The notes: a model not told the origin generated them from the letters alone. DNA of 64,000 bases from RGIG5612 sp050944475 (GCA_050944475.1 JBMNRD010000004.1:176925-240924), one strand, 5' to 3'; positions 43,847 to 53,442 are shown, counted from the stretch's first letter. A program made the numbers and translations.

Positions 43847-44728
43847 ATGAATTATGCATACTTATTAAAATGCTCTGACGAAACCTTCTACAGCGGCTGG
43901 ACCGATAATCTGGATCGAAGGCTGCGGACACACAATGACGGCATCGCCTCTAAATACACGCGAACCCGATTGCCGGTATCTCTGGTCTATTTTGAGGAAT
44001 TTGCTACAAAAGAAGAGGCCATGAGCCGGGAGTGGCATTTCAAACACATGAGCCGGGAAGAAAAATCGAAACTGGCCGAAAGCGTCCGCATCGTCAAGAC
44101 CGTTTCCGTGGAAACCATGAGAAAGAGCGATGCATGGACAATCGCCAATAAAATCGACTCAAGGGAATTGATGTTAAGAGCGGGCCGGGGGATTTTTGCA
44201 TCGGTAAATTGGCATGAACCGGTGGGCATCGTCTGTGGGAAAGGAAATAATGCGGGCGATGGCTGCGTGGTGGCATCGGAGCTGAAAAAGGCGGGAATTG
44301 ACTGCACATTAATCCTTTTGTCGGAGAATTTTTCCGGCGACGGAAAATATTATTATGACATTTGCCTGAAGCAGGGAATTCCGGCTGTGATATTTACACC
44401 GAATATCGATCCGGGGAAATATAAAACCCTTCTTGACTGTATATTCGGCACCGGATTCCGTGGCGAGGTGAAGGGTCTTTATAAAACTGCCATTGAGGCA
44501 ATCAACAACTCCGGCGCATATATCGTGAGCGCCGATATAAACAGCGGACTGAACGGCGATACCGGAACAGGTGAGCCCTGCGTTAAGTCGGATCTGACTG
44601 TGTCTATCGGTGAATTTAAACCGGGACATTTTATCGGGCTTGCAAACGAAGTTATGAAAGAACGGATAAATATTGATATCGGAATAGAAATCCGGGGTGA
44701 ATATATCTATCTGGCAATCCCGCAGTGA
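43847..44728 (+). CDS. GIY-YIG nuclease - NAD(P)HX epimerase fusion
   Basis: Protein of 293 aa with GGAG upstream. Residues 1-80 are a GIY-YIG domain of the UPF0213 type: YAYLLKCSDETFYSGWT, then RLRTHNDG, KYTRTR and REWHFKHMSR with the catalytic Arg and Glu. Residues about 85-293 are a YjeF N-terminal domain: CGKGNNAGDGCVVASEL, DCIFGTGFRG and SADINSGLNGDTG. That domain isomerises damaged (R)-NAD(P)HX. The partner dehydratase is encoded at 46809-47678. The two domains share one uninterrupted frame. Confidence 0.85.
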   Translation: MNYAYLLKCSDETFYSGWTDNLDRRLRTHNDGIASKYTRTRLPVSLVYFEEFATKEEAMSREWHFKHMSREEKSKLAESVRIVKTVSVETMRKSDAWTIANKIDSRELMLRAGRGIFASVNWHEPVGIVCGKGNNAGDGCVVASELKKAGIDCTLILLSENFSGDGKYYYDICLKQGIPAVIFTPNIDPGKYKTLLDCIFGTGFRGEVKGLYKTAIEAINNSGAYIVSADINSGLNGDTGTGEPCVKSDLTVSIGEFKPGHFIGLANEVMKERINIDIGIEIRGEYIYLAIPQ

Positions 44729-44812
44729 ATGGTAAAACATATTTTGCTTGAAAATTAAAACTTGTGAACTAATCTTTACAAGACTAAAATGTGTTTCACT
44801 ACCGAATTAATC

Positions 44813-45169
44813 CTATGGTCGACTTGTATTAAACTCCTTTAGAATTTTTTCCAAAAGCCCATCCAGAACATCAACAATCTGATTTATCTGCTCCCGGCTC
44901 ACGTCATCAAAATGAACTCCACAGCTGACGGCAACCGGAACATTATATTGCAGGCTCAGGGCCTTCGCCCATTTGTCGCTGACAACCTGCTCCCTGTGCT
45001 CGGGAAGCTGCACCGACATCAGCAGCGTACCGCTCTCTGCAACCGACACGGCACCGATATGGCCTCTGTCACCGCCGGCAATTATCACGCACAGGCCGTT
45101 CCTTGTGTCCAGCACCTGTGTTTCTATTTTTTTTCCGAAAATCTCTGTTGTAAAGCTCTTCTGACGCAT
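44813..45169 (-). CDS. LpdD-like (prenylated-flavin decarboxylase accessory) protein
   Basis: Protein of 118 aa, minus strand, GGGAG upstream. The pattern GGDRGHIGAVSVA, QLPEHRE and CGVHFDDVSREQI follows the small LpdD/PAC-like proteins found with UbiD-type decarboxylases, where they are thought to assist the prenylated flavin enzyme. No UbiD or UbiX gene is within the window, so its partner must be elsewhere or it has another role. Confidence 0.65.
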   Translation of the reverse strand: MRQKSFTTEIFGKKIETQVLDTRNGLCVIIAGGDRGHIGAVSVAESGTLLMSVQLPEHREQVVSDKWAKALSLQYNVPVAVSCGVHFDDVSREQINQIVDVLDGLLEKILKEFNTSRP

Positions 45170-45311
45170 GCTTATATCTCCCGATTATTCCGCTTTATAA
45201 ATTATAGCATTTCCCGCCCTTTCTTAAAACACTTTTTCTAACCGCAATATTATGTTAGAATACAGCGGTGAAGAAAAACGGCAGAAGCCAGAAAGACGGC
45301 AGAAAGACTCA

Positions 45312-45869
45312 ATGAACTTCCTACAAAAGCTTTTCGGGCATTTGAAAACAATTATTATCCACAGACATAATGTTCTTAAGCATTGCATTAAGGCCGGAAT
45401 TCCGTGGCAGGGAATTATACATGACCTGTCTAAATTTTCGTGGACTGAATTTGTTCCCGGAGTAAAATTCTTTCAAGGCTTTCGCAGCCCCAATGAAGGC
45501 GAGCGGGAGGAGCTGGGCTATTCTCTTGCGTGGATGCACCATAAGGGACGCAACCGGCATCATTATGAATACTGGCTTGATTATGACAGGATTACAAAAG
45601 TCAGCTCTCCTGTGGAAATGCCGACAAAATTTGTCGTGGAAATGTTCTGCGACCGTGTTGCCGCCTGTAAAACTTATATGAAAGGAAATTATTCCGACAG
45701 AAGTCCTTTGGAATATTATTCCCGCAAAAGGGGCGAGCGGGTTATCCATCCCTCTACCAGGAAGCTGCTTGAGCTCCTTCTGAATATGCTTGTGGAAAAA
45801 GGGGAGGAGGCTACCTTCGCTTATATTCGCACAATGGATTTAAAAAATACGGACATTAAAAAGCAATGA
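45312..45869 (+). CDS. DUF5662 family protein
   Basis: The start at ATG 45312 matches the usual family N-terminus (a short helix then KTIIIHRHNVLKHC); the frame is open to 45252. About 185 aa. Conserved His/Asp positions HRHNVLKH, HDLSKFSWTEF and WMHHKGRNRHHYEYW suggest a metal-dependent HD-like phosphohydrolase, though no activity is known. The stop overlaps the next gene (ATGA). Confidence 0.78.
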   Translation: MNFLQKLFGHLKTIIIHRHNVLKHCIKAGIPWQGIIHDLSKFSWTEFVPGVKFFQGFRSPNEGEREELGYSLAWMHHKGRNRHHYEYWLDYDRITKVSSPVEMPTKFVVEMFCDRVAACKTYMKGNYSDRSPLEYYSRKRGERVIHPSTRKLLELLLNMLVEKGEEATFAYIRTMDLKNTDIKKQ

Positions 45870-46732
45870 AAACATCTGTTAAAAACAAAAGACTGCTTGC
45901 CCTGATACCCGGGACAGTGATTTTCTTACTGACCCTGACAATCGGCTGGGGCTGTGCAGGCACCGCCCGGGATGTTCTCGGAGCTATTGTTGCTGTCCTC
46001 GAGGGATATGAAGCGGAAGAAACTTCAGAGGGAATTGAAGACGCAGCTGTCGGAACCTGTGAAAAAACCGAAGAGCCGACTGCCGGAATTTCTAAAATAA
46101 CCGAAGTTGCAGCTGACCGGTCTTCCGAGGTAACCGACAACGCCGCTGTCGGAGCTTCTGAAAAATTCAACATTGACAACATCAATATTCCGGCATACTC
46201 CGGAAAACCTGTTGTTCAGATTAACAATAACGTGCCCTTTTTTACTGAGGACGAAATAGTAACAAAGCCCTATATAAGCCTGTCGGAATTAGACTCTCTG
46301 GGCAGATGCGGAAGCAATATAATGTGCGCCGATGAGCCGGGCATTCAGGAGGGGGAGCGTGAAAATATCAGTGATATAAAGCCCTCCGGCTGGCATTCCG
46401 GAGGCTTCTATCAGCGAAGCCATCTGCTGATGTGGAAGCTGAGCGGATGCAACGACAGAAGAAACCTGATTGCCGGGACCGATACCTTTAATCAGGAAGC
46501 CATGCTTGAGTACGAGGAGCGCGTTACAGCCTACCTGTGGAGGAATGAAAAGAATCACGTAATGTACCGTGTTTCTCCCCTTTTCGAAGGAGACAATCTG
46601 ATTGCCACCGGTGTCCTGATGGAGGCCTGCTCTGTGGAGGACTCCGGCAAAGGCCTGAGTTATTGTGTCTTTGTCTACAATGTGGAGCCGGGATATAAGA
46701 TTAACTACAAAAACGGGGATTATTTAAAATAA
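45866..46732 (+). CDS. Exported DNA/RNA non-specific endonuclease
   Basis: Protein of 288 aa. N-terminal signal or lipoprotein-like helix (IPGTVIFLLTLTIGWGCAG). Next comes an acidic Thr/Ala-rich region with two imperfect copies of an AAVGxxEK unit (about residues 47-100). The nuclease domain follows with YQRSHLLMWKLSG (catalytic His) and NLIAGTDTFNQEAM, as in EndA/NucA-type DNA-entry nucleases. It should act outside the membrane on nucleic acids. Overlaps the DUF5662 gene by 4 nt. Confidence 0.85.
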   Translation: MKTSVKNKRLLALIPGTVIFLLTLTIGWGCAGTARDVLGAIVAVLEGYEAEETSEGIEDAAVGTCEKTEEPTAGISKITEVAADRSSEVTDNAAVGASEKFNIDNINIPAYSGKPVVQINNNVPFFTEDEIVTKPYISLSELDSLGRCGSNIMCADEPGIQEGERENISDIKPSGWHSGGFYQRSHLLMWKLSGCNDRRNLIAGTDTFNQEAMLEYEERVTAYLWRNEKNHVMYRVSPLFEGDNLIATGVLMEACSVEDSGKGLSYCVFVYNVEPGYKINYKNGDYLK

Positions 46733-46744
46733 TCTCCCGTTTTT
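46713..46744 (+). terminator. Terminator overlapping the endonuclease stop
   Basis: ACGGGGATTATTT (46713-46725) pairs with AAATAATCTCCCGT (46727-46740), one bulge, followed by a short T-run (46740-46744). The stop codon is inside the stem. Confidence 0.78.
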
Positions 46745-46808
46745 GACGAGAACAAAACCTTCGCCCTTTTAAACATCTGAAAAATGCGGCAGACGGACGG
46801 AGGCTTTT

Positions 46809-47678
46809 TTACGGATGAAATTTTCTGAAAGCAAAAGGAAGGTGCGCCACTATATCGGATGCTATCATTCCTATCTGTCCAAGCTCACCGGCTGTCAGGT
46901 CTCCGGCAAGACCGTGTATGTATGTCCCGATTGATGCCGCTTCTTCCGGGCTGTATCCCTGACCGGCCAGTGCGGCAATCACTCCTGTCAATACATCTCC
47001 GGTGCCTCCGGTTGCCATTCCCGGATTGCCGGTAGTGTTTATGTAATAATCCGCACCCGGAGTTCCAATCATGGACTCATGCCCTTTCAATACAATTATC
47101 GCATTATATTGTTCGACCAGCTCCCGCAGCGCTCCTTCGCGCTCCTCTTTGCTTTTTATTTTTTCTCCCTCCAAGGGCTTGCTCGGGGCTCCAAGCAGTC
47201 TTCGCGCTTCCCCTATATGCGGCGTCATGATAATCGATGCCTTTGATTCCTTGACTGCCTTGCGCAATCCGCTCTCTGCCGCAATCATGTTCAATGCATC
47301 AGCATCAAGCACCAGCACTCCTGCATAACGGGAAATAATATCCCCAAGAAGCTCTTTTTTTGACTGATATTGTCCCAAGCCCGGTCCGCATACAACGGCG
47401 TCATACTTCGAAAAAGGCATTTCCTTTTCATATGCTACGCATGTGGCTTCCGGAACCAGCCGCTGCAAAGTGTTTCCCAAATGACTGTTTATATCGGGCA
47501 CTAAAAACCTGACCAGACCGCTGCCGCTTCTGAGTGCCGCTATACCGCACAGGGCCGCAGCTCCTGCCATTCCCTGTGAACCCGCATAAATCAATATCCT
47601 TCCGCAGTCTCCCTTATGGGTATCTATGCCGCGGCGGACAAATCTTTCTTTAACGTATTTTTCATTAATATCAACCAT
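46809..47678 (-). CDS. nnrD: ADP-dependent NAD(P)H-hydrate dehydratase
   Basis: Protein of 289 aa on the minus strand, GAAGGAG upstream. Ribokinase-like fold with CGPGLGQYQ, TPHIGEARRL, LKGHESMIG and the catalytic GMATGGTGDVLTG. It repairs (S)-NAD(P)HX by ADP-dependent dehydration. In many bacteria it is fused to the epimerase; here the epimerase domain is at 43847-44728, fused to a GIY-YIG domain. Confidence 0.93.
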   Translation of the reverse strand: MVDINEKYVKERFVRRGIDTHKGDCGRILIYAGSQGMAGAAALCGIAALRSGSGLVRFLVPDINSHLGNTLQRLVPEATCVAYEKEMPFSKYDAVVCGPGLGQYQSKKELLGDIISRYAGVLVLDADALNMIAAESGLRKAVKESKASIIMTPHIGEARRLLGAPSKPLEGEKIKSKEEREGALRELVEQYNAIIVLKGHESMIGTPGADYYINTTGNPGMATGGTGDVLTGVIAALAGQGYSPEEAASIGTYIHGLAGDLTAGELGQIGMIASDIVAHLPFAFRKFHP

Positions 47679-47809
47679 TTGTTCTCCTTCTTGTCAATGA
47701 ATAAATTTCAAAAAATTTTTCCGTTTACTATGTAAGAAAACCACTGCTTGTGGTATTATAATGCACACGACCGTAATTACGCAATCATCATTGTCAAGGA
47801 GGCCGAGCA

Positions 47810-49252
47810 ATGAAAAAGAAAGTTTTAATCATCTGTGCCATAATTGCGGCAGCCGTCATTACCATTGCCGCCGCTTTTCTGCTGTTTATTTTCTTCACAA
47901 AGGAAGTTTTTGTAACCCTTCATGGCGACTCTGCCGTAGAGGTTGCGTATGGCGACGATTACGAGGAGCCCGGCGCTGAAGCCTTCTGGATGAGTCCTTA
48001 TTTTGATTTGTTAAAGTGGAAGCTTCCCGTTACCGTTTCCGGTGAAGTTGATAACCGGACACTCGGAACATACACGCTTGCCTATACGGCTGAATATATG
48101 AGCCTTCGTGCCGAAGCCACCCGCAGCGTAACCGTTGCGGACAACAAGCCCCCTGTCATTATGCTGGACACCATTCACGATTATTACACTCATCCGGGGC
48201 AGCCCTACGTAGAAGAGGGTTTTCAGGCAATTGATAACCATGACGGAGATCTGACCGCCTTTGTTACCCGCAAAGAAAAGGACGGAATTGTGTATTATTC
48301 CGTTTCGGATTCTTCCGGAAATAAAACCACCGTCGAAAGAACAATTTTTTATGATGACAGGGAATCCCCCGTTATTGTCTTTGAAGGAAGCGACTCTGTC
48401 ATTGAAGGCAGGCAGTGGAAAGGAACCTTCTGGGCCTGGGATAATGTCGAGGGTGATGTGACCGGCAAGGTGCACGTCGAGGGCGCTGTGGATACCAGTA
48501 CCCCCGGAGAATATACCCTGAATTATTCCGTAACCGACAATTACGGGAATATCGCCAAAGCATCCCGCGTTGTCACCGTTACCACCAGGCCCCGACAGTC
48601 ATACGGCACCACCACTACCGTCGGAGGAGACAATAAAATAGTCTTCCTCACCTTTGATGACGGTCCCGGCCCTCATACTGCCAGATTGCTCGATATTCTG
48701 GCAAGTTATAACGTTCCTGCTACTTTTTTCGTATGCAACAATGGCGGCTACAACAGCCTGATTGGCAGGGCATATAACGAGGGTCATGCCGTCGGCGTAC
48801 ATTGCAACAGCCACTGGTATGGGGAAATTTATGTCAGCACCGATGCTTATTGGACGGATTTTAATATTATGAACGACATTATAGAACAGCAGACAGGTTC
48901 TCGCGCGGACTTTTTCAGATTTCCCGGAGGATCATCCAATACGGTCAGCAGAACTTACAAAAAAGGAATTATGAGCGAACTTGCGGCTCAGGCTGATGAA
49001 AGGGGCCTTGACTATATTGACTGGAACGTTTCCAGCGGTGACGCAGGGGGCGCTACCACTACCGCTCAGGTCGTACAAAATGTAATAAACGGAATGAACA
49101 ACAACAGGGTCTCCGTGGTTCTGATACATGATTCAAAAGGTTATTCCGTAGACGCCGTAAGTGAAATAATTGAATACGGGCTGACCAACGGCTTTACCTT
49201 CATGAAGCTCGCCAACGGCACCGTAACCTGCCGCCACGGCATCAGTAACTAG
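47810..49252 (+). CDS. Exported polysaccharide deacetylase with Ig-like repeats
   Basis: Protein of 480 aa behind AAGGAGG. N-terminal membrane helix (IIAAAVITIAAAFLLFIFF). Three bacterial Ig-like (DUF5011-type) domains follow at about residues 38-265, each ending in a Thr/Val strand (RSVTVADNKPPV, VERTIFYDDRESPV, SRVVTVTT). The NodB domain runs from about 275 to the end: FLTFDDGPGPHT, HCNSHWYGE, FRFPGGS and VVLIHDS. It should deacetylate peptidoglycan or another cell-wall glycan. It starts a run of genes reaching the lipid cassette. Confidence 0.92.
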   Translation: MKKKVLIICAIIAAAVITIAAAFLLFIFFTKEVFVTLHGDSAVEVAYGDDYEEPGAEAFWMSPYFDLLKWKLPVTVSGEVDNRTLGTYTLAYTAEYMSLRAEATRSVTVADNKPPVIMLDTIHDYYTHPGQPYVEEGFQAIDNHDGDLTAFVTRKEKDGIVYYSVSDSSGNKTTVERTIFYDDRESPVIVFEGSDSVIEGRQWKGTFWAWDNVEGDVTGKVHVEGAVDTSTPGEYTLNYSVTDNYGNIAKASRVVTVTTRPRQSYGTTTTVGGDNKIVFLTFDDGPGPHTARLLDILASYNVPATFFVCNNGGYNSLIGRAYNEGHAVGVHCNSHWYGEIYVSTDAYWTDFNIMNDIIEQQTGSRADFFRFPGGSSNTVSRTYKKGIMSELAAQADERGLDYIDWNVSSGDAGGATTTAQVVQNVINGMNNNRVSVVLIHDSKGYSVDAVSEIIEYGLTNGFTFMKLANGTVTCRHGISN

Positions 49253-49262
49253 GTGGGAGATT

Positions 49263-49850
49263 ATGGGCAAAATATTCTTCCTGATGGGAAAAAGCTCATC
49301 CGGCAAGGACACCATATATAACAGATTGATTAACGACGACAGCCTGGGGCTCGTGCCCTATGTGGGCTATACCACCAGGCCGATACGTGCCGGTGAAACC
49401 GACGGAGTTGAATACCGCTTTTCCAATGAAGATGAGCTGCTTTCCTTCGAAAAAAGCGGACGGCTCATTGAAAAAAGAGTCTATCATACGGTTTACGGCG
49501 ACTGGTATTACTTCAGTGTCGACACGGACAAAGTTGACCTGAGCACCTTTGATTATCTGTATATCGGAACTCTTGAATCGTATGTAAAAATGCGTGAATA
49601 TTACGGAGAAGATAAAGTCGTACCTATTTATGTAGAAGTGGAAGACGGCTTACGATTGAGACGTGCCCTCGCAAGGGAACGTGTCCAGAAAGTCCCCGGT
49701 TATGCCGAAATGTGTCGCCGTTTCCTTACCGACAGCGAAGATTTCTGCGAAGAGAATTTGGTAAAGGCCGGTATAAATAAACGGTTCCAAAACGTTTCAA
49801 TCGATGACTGCCTTGCAGAAATCCGGGAGGAGATATTTGCCCGAAAGTGA
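49263..49850 (+). CDS. gmk: Guanylate kinase-like protein
   Basis: Protein of 195 aa, 10 nt after the deacetylase. P-loop GKSSSGKDT, GMP-binding segment YTTRPIRAGETDGVEYRF, and RRALARERVQ lid. Shorter and more divergent than housekeeping Gmk (P-loop GxSGVGKGT), so it may be a paralogue with another nucleotide substrate. It phosphorylates GMP or dGMP if the family role holds. Confidence 0.8.
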   Translation: MGKIFFLMGKSSSGKDTIYNRLINDDSLGLVPYVGYTTRPIRAGETDGVEYRFSNEDELLSFEKSGRLIEKRVYHTVYGDWYYFSVDTDKVDLSTFDYLYIGTLESYVKMREYYGEDKVVPIYVEVEDGLRLRRALARERVQKVPGYAEMCRRFLTDSEDFCEENLVKAGINKRFQNVSIDDCLAEIREEIFARK

Positions 49851-49886
49851 CTTTTATAAGTTTTCCGTCTATGATATAATTCCCTC

Positions 49887-50960
49887 ATGTCGGAATTTAA
49901 GAAAGTTCTTGGAAATAAGAGAATTACGGATTACTTCTCCGAGGCTCATGCCGGGGGGAAGCTTTCTCATGCTTATATAATAAACGGGCCCGCCGGCAGC
50001 GGAAAAAAGACTCTTGTCCGCCTGTTGAGCTCTGCCCTGTTGTGTGAGAGAATATCCCCCGGGAAAGATAACGGGCAAGCAAACATGTTTTCTTTATCGG
50101 GAATGCCCTCTCCCGCTCCGAGGAGTCTTTTTGCCGGACCCTGCGGTCATTGTCCGGCATGCGCAAAAACTTCTTCCGGCAATCATCCTGATTTAATCCG
50201 GCTGGAAAGGGAAAAGAAAAATATTATAGCCGTCGATGATATCCGCAGCCAGATTGTTGCCGATATTGTTATCAGGCCTTTTTACGGGCCTTATAAGCTC
50301 TATATTATTGACGATGCACAGCTGATGAGCGAGAGTGCCCAGAGTGCTCTTTTGAAAACCATCGAAGAGCCTCCCTCTTACGGAATTATCTTTTTGCTGA
50401 CGGACAATGCTGACACCCTTCTTGAGACCGTCCGGTCACGTTGCATATGTTTTGACATGGAAAGTCTGTCTCCCGAGTTAATCGGCAGAGAGCTTATGAA
50501 GGCTTTTCCCCTTAACAAGCGGGACGCCATGCAGATTGCCGCCTATTCCCGAGGAAATCTCGGTGAAGCCCTTGAGTACGCCGGCAGCGGAGATAAAATA
50601 GAGCTGACTGAAAGGATTGTCTCTGTCCTTAAGAGAATTTCCGGCATGAGCGCCCTTGGTATCTTCAACGAGGCTGCAGCTTGGGGAAAGGAAGGACGAA
50701 CAGATATTTCCGAAATTATCCGCAAATGGTTCCGGGATGTATTACTGATTAAGAACGCCGGCGAAGCGGAAAGCCTGTTTTTCCCGGGCCATGTTGCTTG
50801 CCTTACAAGGCAGGCAGGCGCCTTTGATTACGAAGACATAAACAATATTTTTTTGCAAATAGACATATCTATAGAAAGGTTAAATGCAAATGTAAAGGCT
50901 GAGGCCGCATTTGAGAATCTGCTGCTTTCCATCCGCAGATTCAGTAAAAAAGGTAAATAA
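49887..50960 (+). CDS. holB: DNA polymerase III subunit delta'
   Basis: Protein of 357 aa. AAA+ clamp-loader subunit: degenerate P-loop GPAGSGKKT, zinc-binding CGHCPACAKTSSGNHPD, IDDAQLMSESAQSALLKTIEEP and the SRC-type VRSRCICFDM sensor. It loads the sliding clamp with the tau and delta subunits. Followed by ricT and the tRNA methyltransferase, the conserved Bacillota order (holB-yaaT-yabB-rsmI). Confidence 0.92.
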   Translation: MSEFKKVLGNKRITDYFSEAHAGGKLSHAYIINGPAGSGKKTLVRLLSSALLCERISPGKDNGQANMFSLSGMPSPAPRSLFAGPCGHCPACAKTSSGNHPDLIRLEREKKNIIAVDDIRSQIVADIVIRPFYGPYKLYIIDDAQLMSESAQSALLKTIEEPPSYGIIFLLTDNADTLLETVRSRCICFDMESLSPELIGRELMKAFPLNKRDAMQIAAYSRGNLGEALEYAGSGDKIELTERIVSVLKRISGMSALGIFNEAAAWGKEGRTDISEIIRKWFRDVLLIKNAGEAESLFFPGHVACLTRQAGAFDYEDINNIFLQIDISIERLNANVKAEAAFENLLLSIRRFSKKGK

Positions 50961-50962
50961 TT

Positions 50963-51874
50963 ATGGTAAAAGTTATAGGCGTAAGATTTAAACCGAACGG
51001 CAAAATATACTATTTCAATCCCGAAGGTCTCGATATCAAAATCACCGACTCGGTTATTGTTGAAACCGTCCGCGGCATTGAATTCGGCAGCGTTGCTTTT
51101 GCCCCCAAGGAAATAAAGGACGATGACATTTCCGCCGCACTTAAACCCGTCATTCGCATAGCTACAGAGGAAGACCATAAAAAAGCGGAGGAGAACCGGG
51201 AAAAGGAAAAAAAGGCCTTTGACGTCTGTCTGGAAAAAATTGAAAAGCACGGGCTTGATATGAAGCTGGTAAGCGTCGAATATACTTTTGACGGTAATAA
51301 AATCCTGTTCTACTTCACGGCCGACGGACGTGTGGATTTCAGGGAACTGGTCAAAGACCTCGCCGGCATTTACCGCACAAGAATCGAGCTCAGGCAAATT
51401 GGCGTCCGCGACGAAACCAAGGCGATGGGCGGTATCGGGGTATGCGGAAGAGAGTTCTGCTGCCACACCTTCCAATCGGATTTCCAGCCGGTAACCATAC
51501 GCATGGCAAAAGATCAGAATTTATCTCTCAATCCTACAAAGATTTACGGAGCTTGCGGCCGGCTGATGTGCTGTATACGCTACGAGGAGGAAACCTACAA
51601 GGAGCTTAACAAGTCACTGCCGCGAGTCGGTGATGAAACAACCACCGAGGACGGATACCACGGAGTGGTAAGCTCTGTCAATATCCTGCGTCAGAAAATC
51701 AAGGTTCTTGTGGATGTCGGAGAAGAAGATAGAGAAATGCGAGAATATGATGCAGGAAAGCTGAAATTCAGAAAGAAAAACAAGGGCGGCAGCCGAAAAC
51801 AGGCGCCGACTCCGGAAGAGCTTCAGATTCTTGAGGATATAAAAAGGGACAGCAAAGACAGCAATGAACATTAA
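50963..51874 (+). CDS. ricT: PSP1 domain protein RicT (YaaT)
   Basis: Protein of 303 aa. PSP1 C-terminal domain with four conserved Cys: GVCGREFCCHTF and YGACGRLMCCIRYEEE. In Bacillus RicT forms an Fe-S complex with RicA/RicF that affects mRNA processing and Spo0A phosphorylation. Next to holB as in many Bacillota. Its end overlaps the next gene by 11 nt. Confidence 0.92.
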   Translation: MVKVIGVRFKPNGKIYYFNPEGLDIKITDSVIVETVRGIEFGSVAFAPKEIKDDDISAALKPVIRIATEEDHKKAEENREKEKKAFDVCLEKIEKHGLDMKLVSVEYTFDGNKILFYFTADGRVDFRELVKDLAGIYRTRIELRQIGVRDETKAMGGIGVCGREFCCHTFQSDFQPVTIRMAKDQNLSLNPTKIYGACGRLMCCIRYEEETYKELNKSLPRVGDETTTEDGYHGVVSSVNILRQKIKVLVDVGEEDREMREYDAGKLKFRKKNKGGSRKQAPTPEELQILEDIKRDSKDSNEH

Positions 51875-52601
51875 CCTTCTTGACGGAGAGCGAATCGACG
51901 ACCTTGAGCGAAACGGCTACCGCATCATCCAGAATAAAAACGGTTTCTGCTTCGGAATGGATGTTGTGCTTTTGTCCGGCTTTGTTAGTGCTGTGCCCGC
52001 CGACAGGATAATTGATCTCGGAACCGGAACCGGAATCATTCCCATCTTGCTTCACGCCAAAACCGGCTCCATGGATATTACCGGGTTGGAAATACAGGAA
52101 GAAAGCTGTGACATGGCGCGAAGGAGTGTTCTGCTCAATGACCTCGGGAAAGTTATAAAAATTGTCCACGGGGATATATGCAAGGCAGATGAGATGTTCG
52201 GCCGGGGGACATTTGACGTAGTTACATCCAATCCGCCCTACATGAAGTCCGGCGGCGGGCTGACCAATCAAAATCCCGCCAAGGCCATTGCCCGCCATGA
52301 GGTGCTTTGCACATTCAAGGACATTGCAAGACAAACGGCCGCCCTGTTAAAAAAAGGTGGCCGGTTTTATTTGGTTCACAGGCCGGAACGCCTTGCTGAA
52401 ATACTGGATACCCTAAAAGACTTCTCCCTTGAGCCAAAAAGGCTGAGGATGGTTCATTCCTTCGCCGACTCTGACGCAACCATGTTTCTCCTGGAGGCGA
52501 TCTTGGGGGGAAATAGCGGGATGAAGGTTGAAAAGCCTCTCATTATTTATAAAGAAAAGAACGTCTATACTGACGAAATTTGCGATTTTTACGGATTCTG
52601 A
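51864..52601 (+). CDS. tRNA1(Val) (adenine37-N6)-methyltransferase-like protein
   Basis: Protein of 245 aa, Rossmann methyltransferase of the TrmN6/YabB type. SAM motif IDLGTGTGIIPILL, catalytic NPPY in TSNPPYMKSGGG, and a DDL-rich N-terminus. It probably methylates A37 of a tRNA. It sits between ricT and rsmI, the usual place of yabB. Confidence 0.9.
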   Translation: MNINLLDGERIDDLERNGYRIIQNKNGFCFGMDVVLLSGFVSAVPADRIIDLGTGTGIIPILLHAKTGSMDITGLEIQEESCDMARRSVLLNDLGKVIKIVHGDICKADEMFGRGTFDVVTSNPPYMKSGGGLTNQNPAKAIARHEVLCTFKDIARQTAALLKKGGRFYLVHRPERLAEILDTLKDFSLEPKRLRMVHSFADSDATMFLLEAILGGNSGMKVEKPLIIYKEKNVYTDEICDFYGF

Positions 52602-52602
52602 C

Positions 52603-53442
52603 ATGGCCGGAAAACTTTACTTATGCGCAACGCCAATAGGAAATCTCAAAGACATCACTTTCAGGGTTGTTGAGACTCTGAAGGAGGTGGATTTGATTGC
52701 CGCCGAGGACACCAGACACACGCTGGGTCTTCTTAATCACTACGGAATCAAAGCAAAGCTGACCGCCTATCACGAACATAACAAGTACGACAAGGCTCAG
52801 GAACTGGTGGCTATGCTGCAAGAGGGACAAAGCATTGCTCTGGTAACGGATGCGGGAACTCCGGGCATTTCCGACCCCGGCGAGGAACTGGTAAGAATGT
52901 GCATAGAGGCGGGAATTGAAGTCACCTCTCTGCCGGGCGCCTGTGCTCTTGTGACGGCGCTGAGCATGTGCGGTCTGCCTTCCGGAAAGTTTGTTTTTGA
53001 AGGCTTTCTCCCTGTGAACAAAAGCGAGCGGAAAGCCGCGCTTTCAAGGATCCGGGACGAAACCCGAACTATTGTAATTTATGAGGCGCCCCACCGGATA
53101 GTTAAGACGCTGAAGGAATTGCTGGATGTCTTGGGAGACCGGAATATCCGGATTTGCAAAGAGCTGACAAAGATATATGAAACGCTGATGATTGTTACCG
53201 TCAGCGAAGCCGTTCGACACTTCGAGGAGAATTCCCCTCGGGGGGAAATGGTTGTTATTATAGAGGGCGCAAACGAGGCCGAGCTGGAAAAGGCCCGGAT
53301 AAACAGCTGGCAGCAGATGAGCCTTGAAGAACATATGTCTCTCTATACATGCAAAGGCATAAGTGAAAAGGATGCAATGAAACAGGTCGCCTCTGACAGG
53401 GGCGTTTCAAAAAGGGATGTCTATAACCGGCTTAAGGTTTGA
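52603..53442 (+). CDS. rsmI: 16S rRNA (cytidine1402-2'-O)-methyltransferase RsmI
   Basis: I place the start at ATG 52603 (protein MAGKLYLCATPIGNL), where the family begins, just after the upstream stop; the frame is open to 52528. 279 aa. Motifs AAEDTRHTLGLL, VTDAGTPGISDPGEEL and PGACALVTAL are those of the tetrapyrrole-methylase fold RsmI family. It modifies C1402 in 16S rRNA with SAM. The C-terminal helical domain is present. Confidence 0.94.
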   Translation: MAGKLYLCATPIGNLKDITFRVVETLKEVDLIAAEDTRHTLGLLNHYGIKAKLTAYHEHNKYDKAQELVAMLQEGQSIALVTDAGTPGISDPGEELVRMCIEAGIEVTSLPGACALVTALSMCGLPSGKFVFEGFLPVNKSERKAALSRIRDETRTIVIYEAPHRIVKTLKELLDVLGDRNIRICKELTKIYETLMIVTVSEAVRHFEENSPRGEMVVIIEGANEAELEKARINSWQQMSLEEHMSLYTCKGISEKDAMKQVASDRGVSKRDVYNRLKV

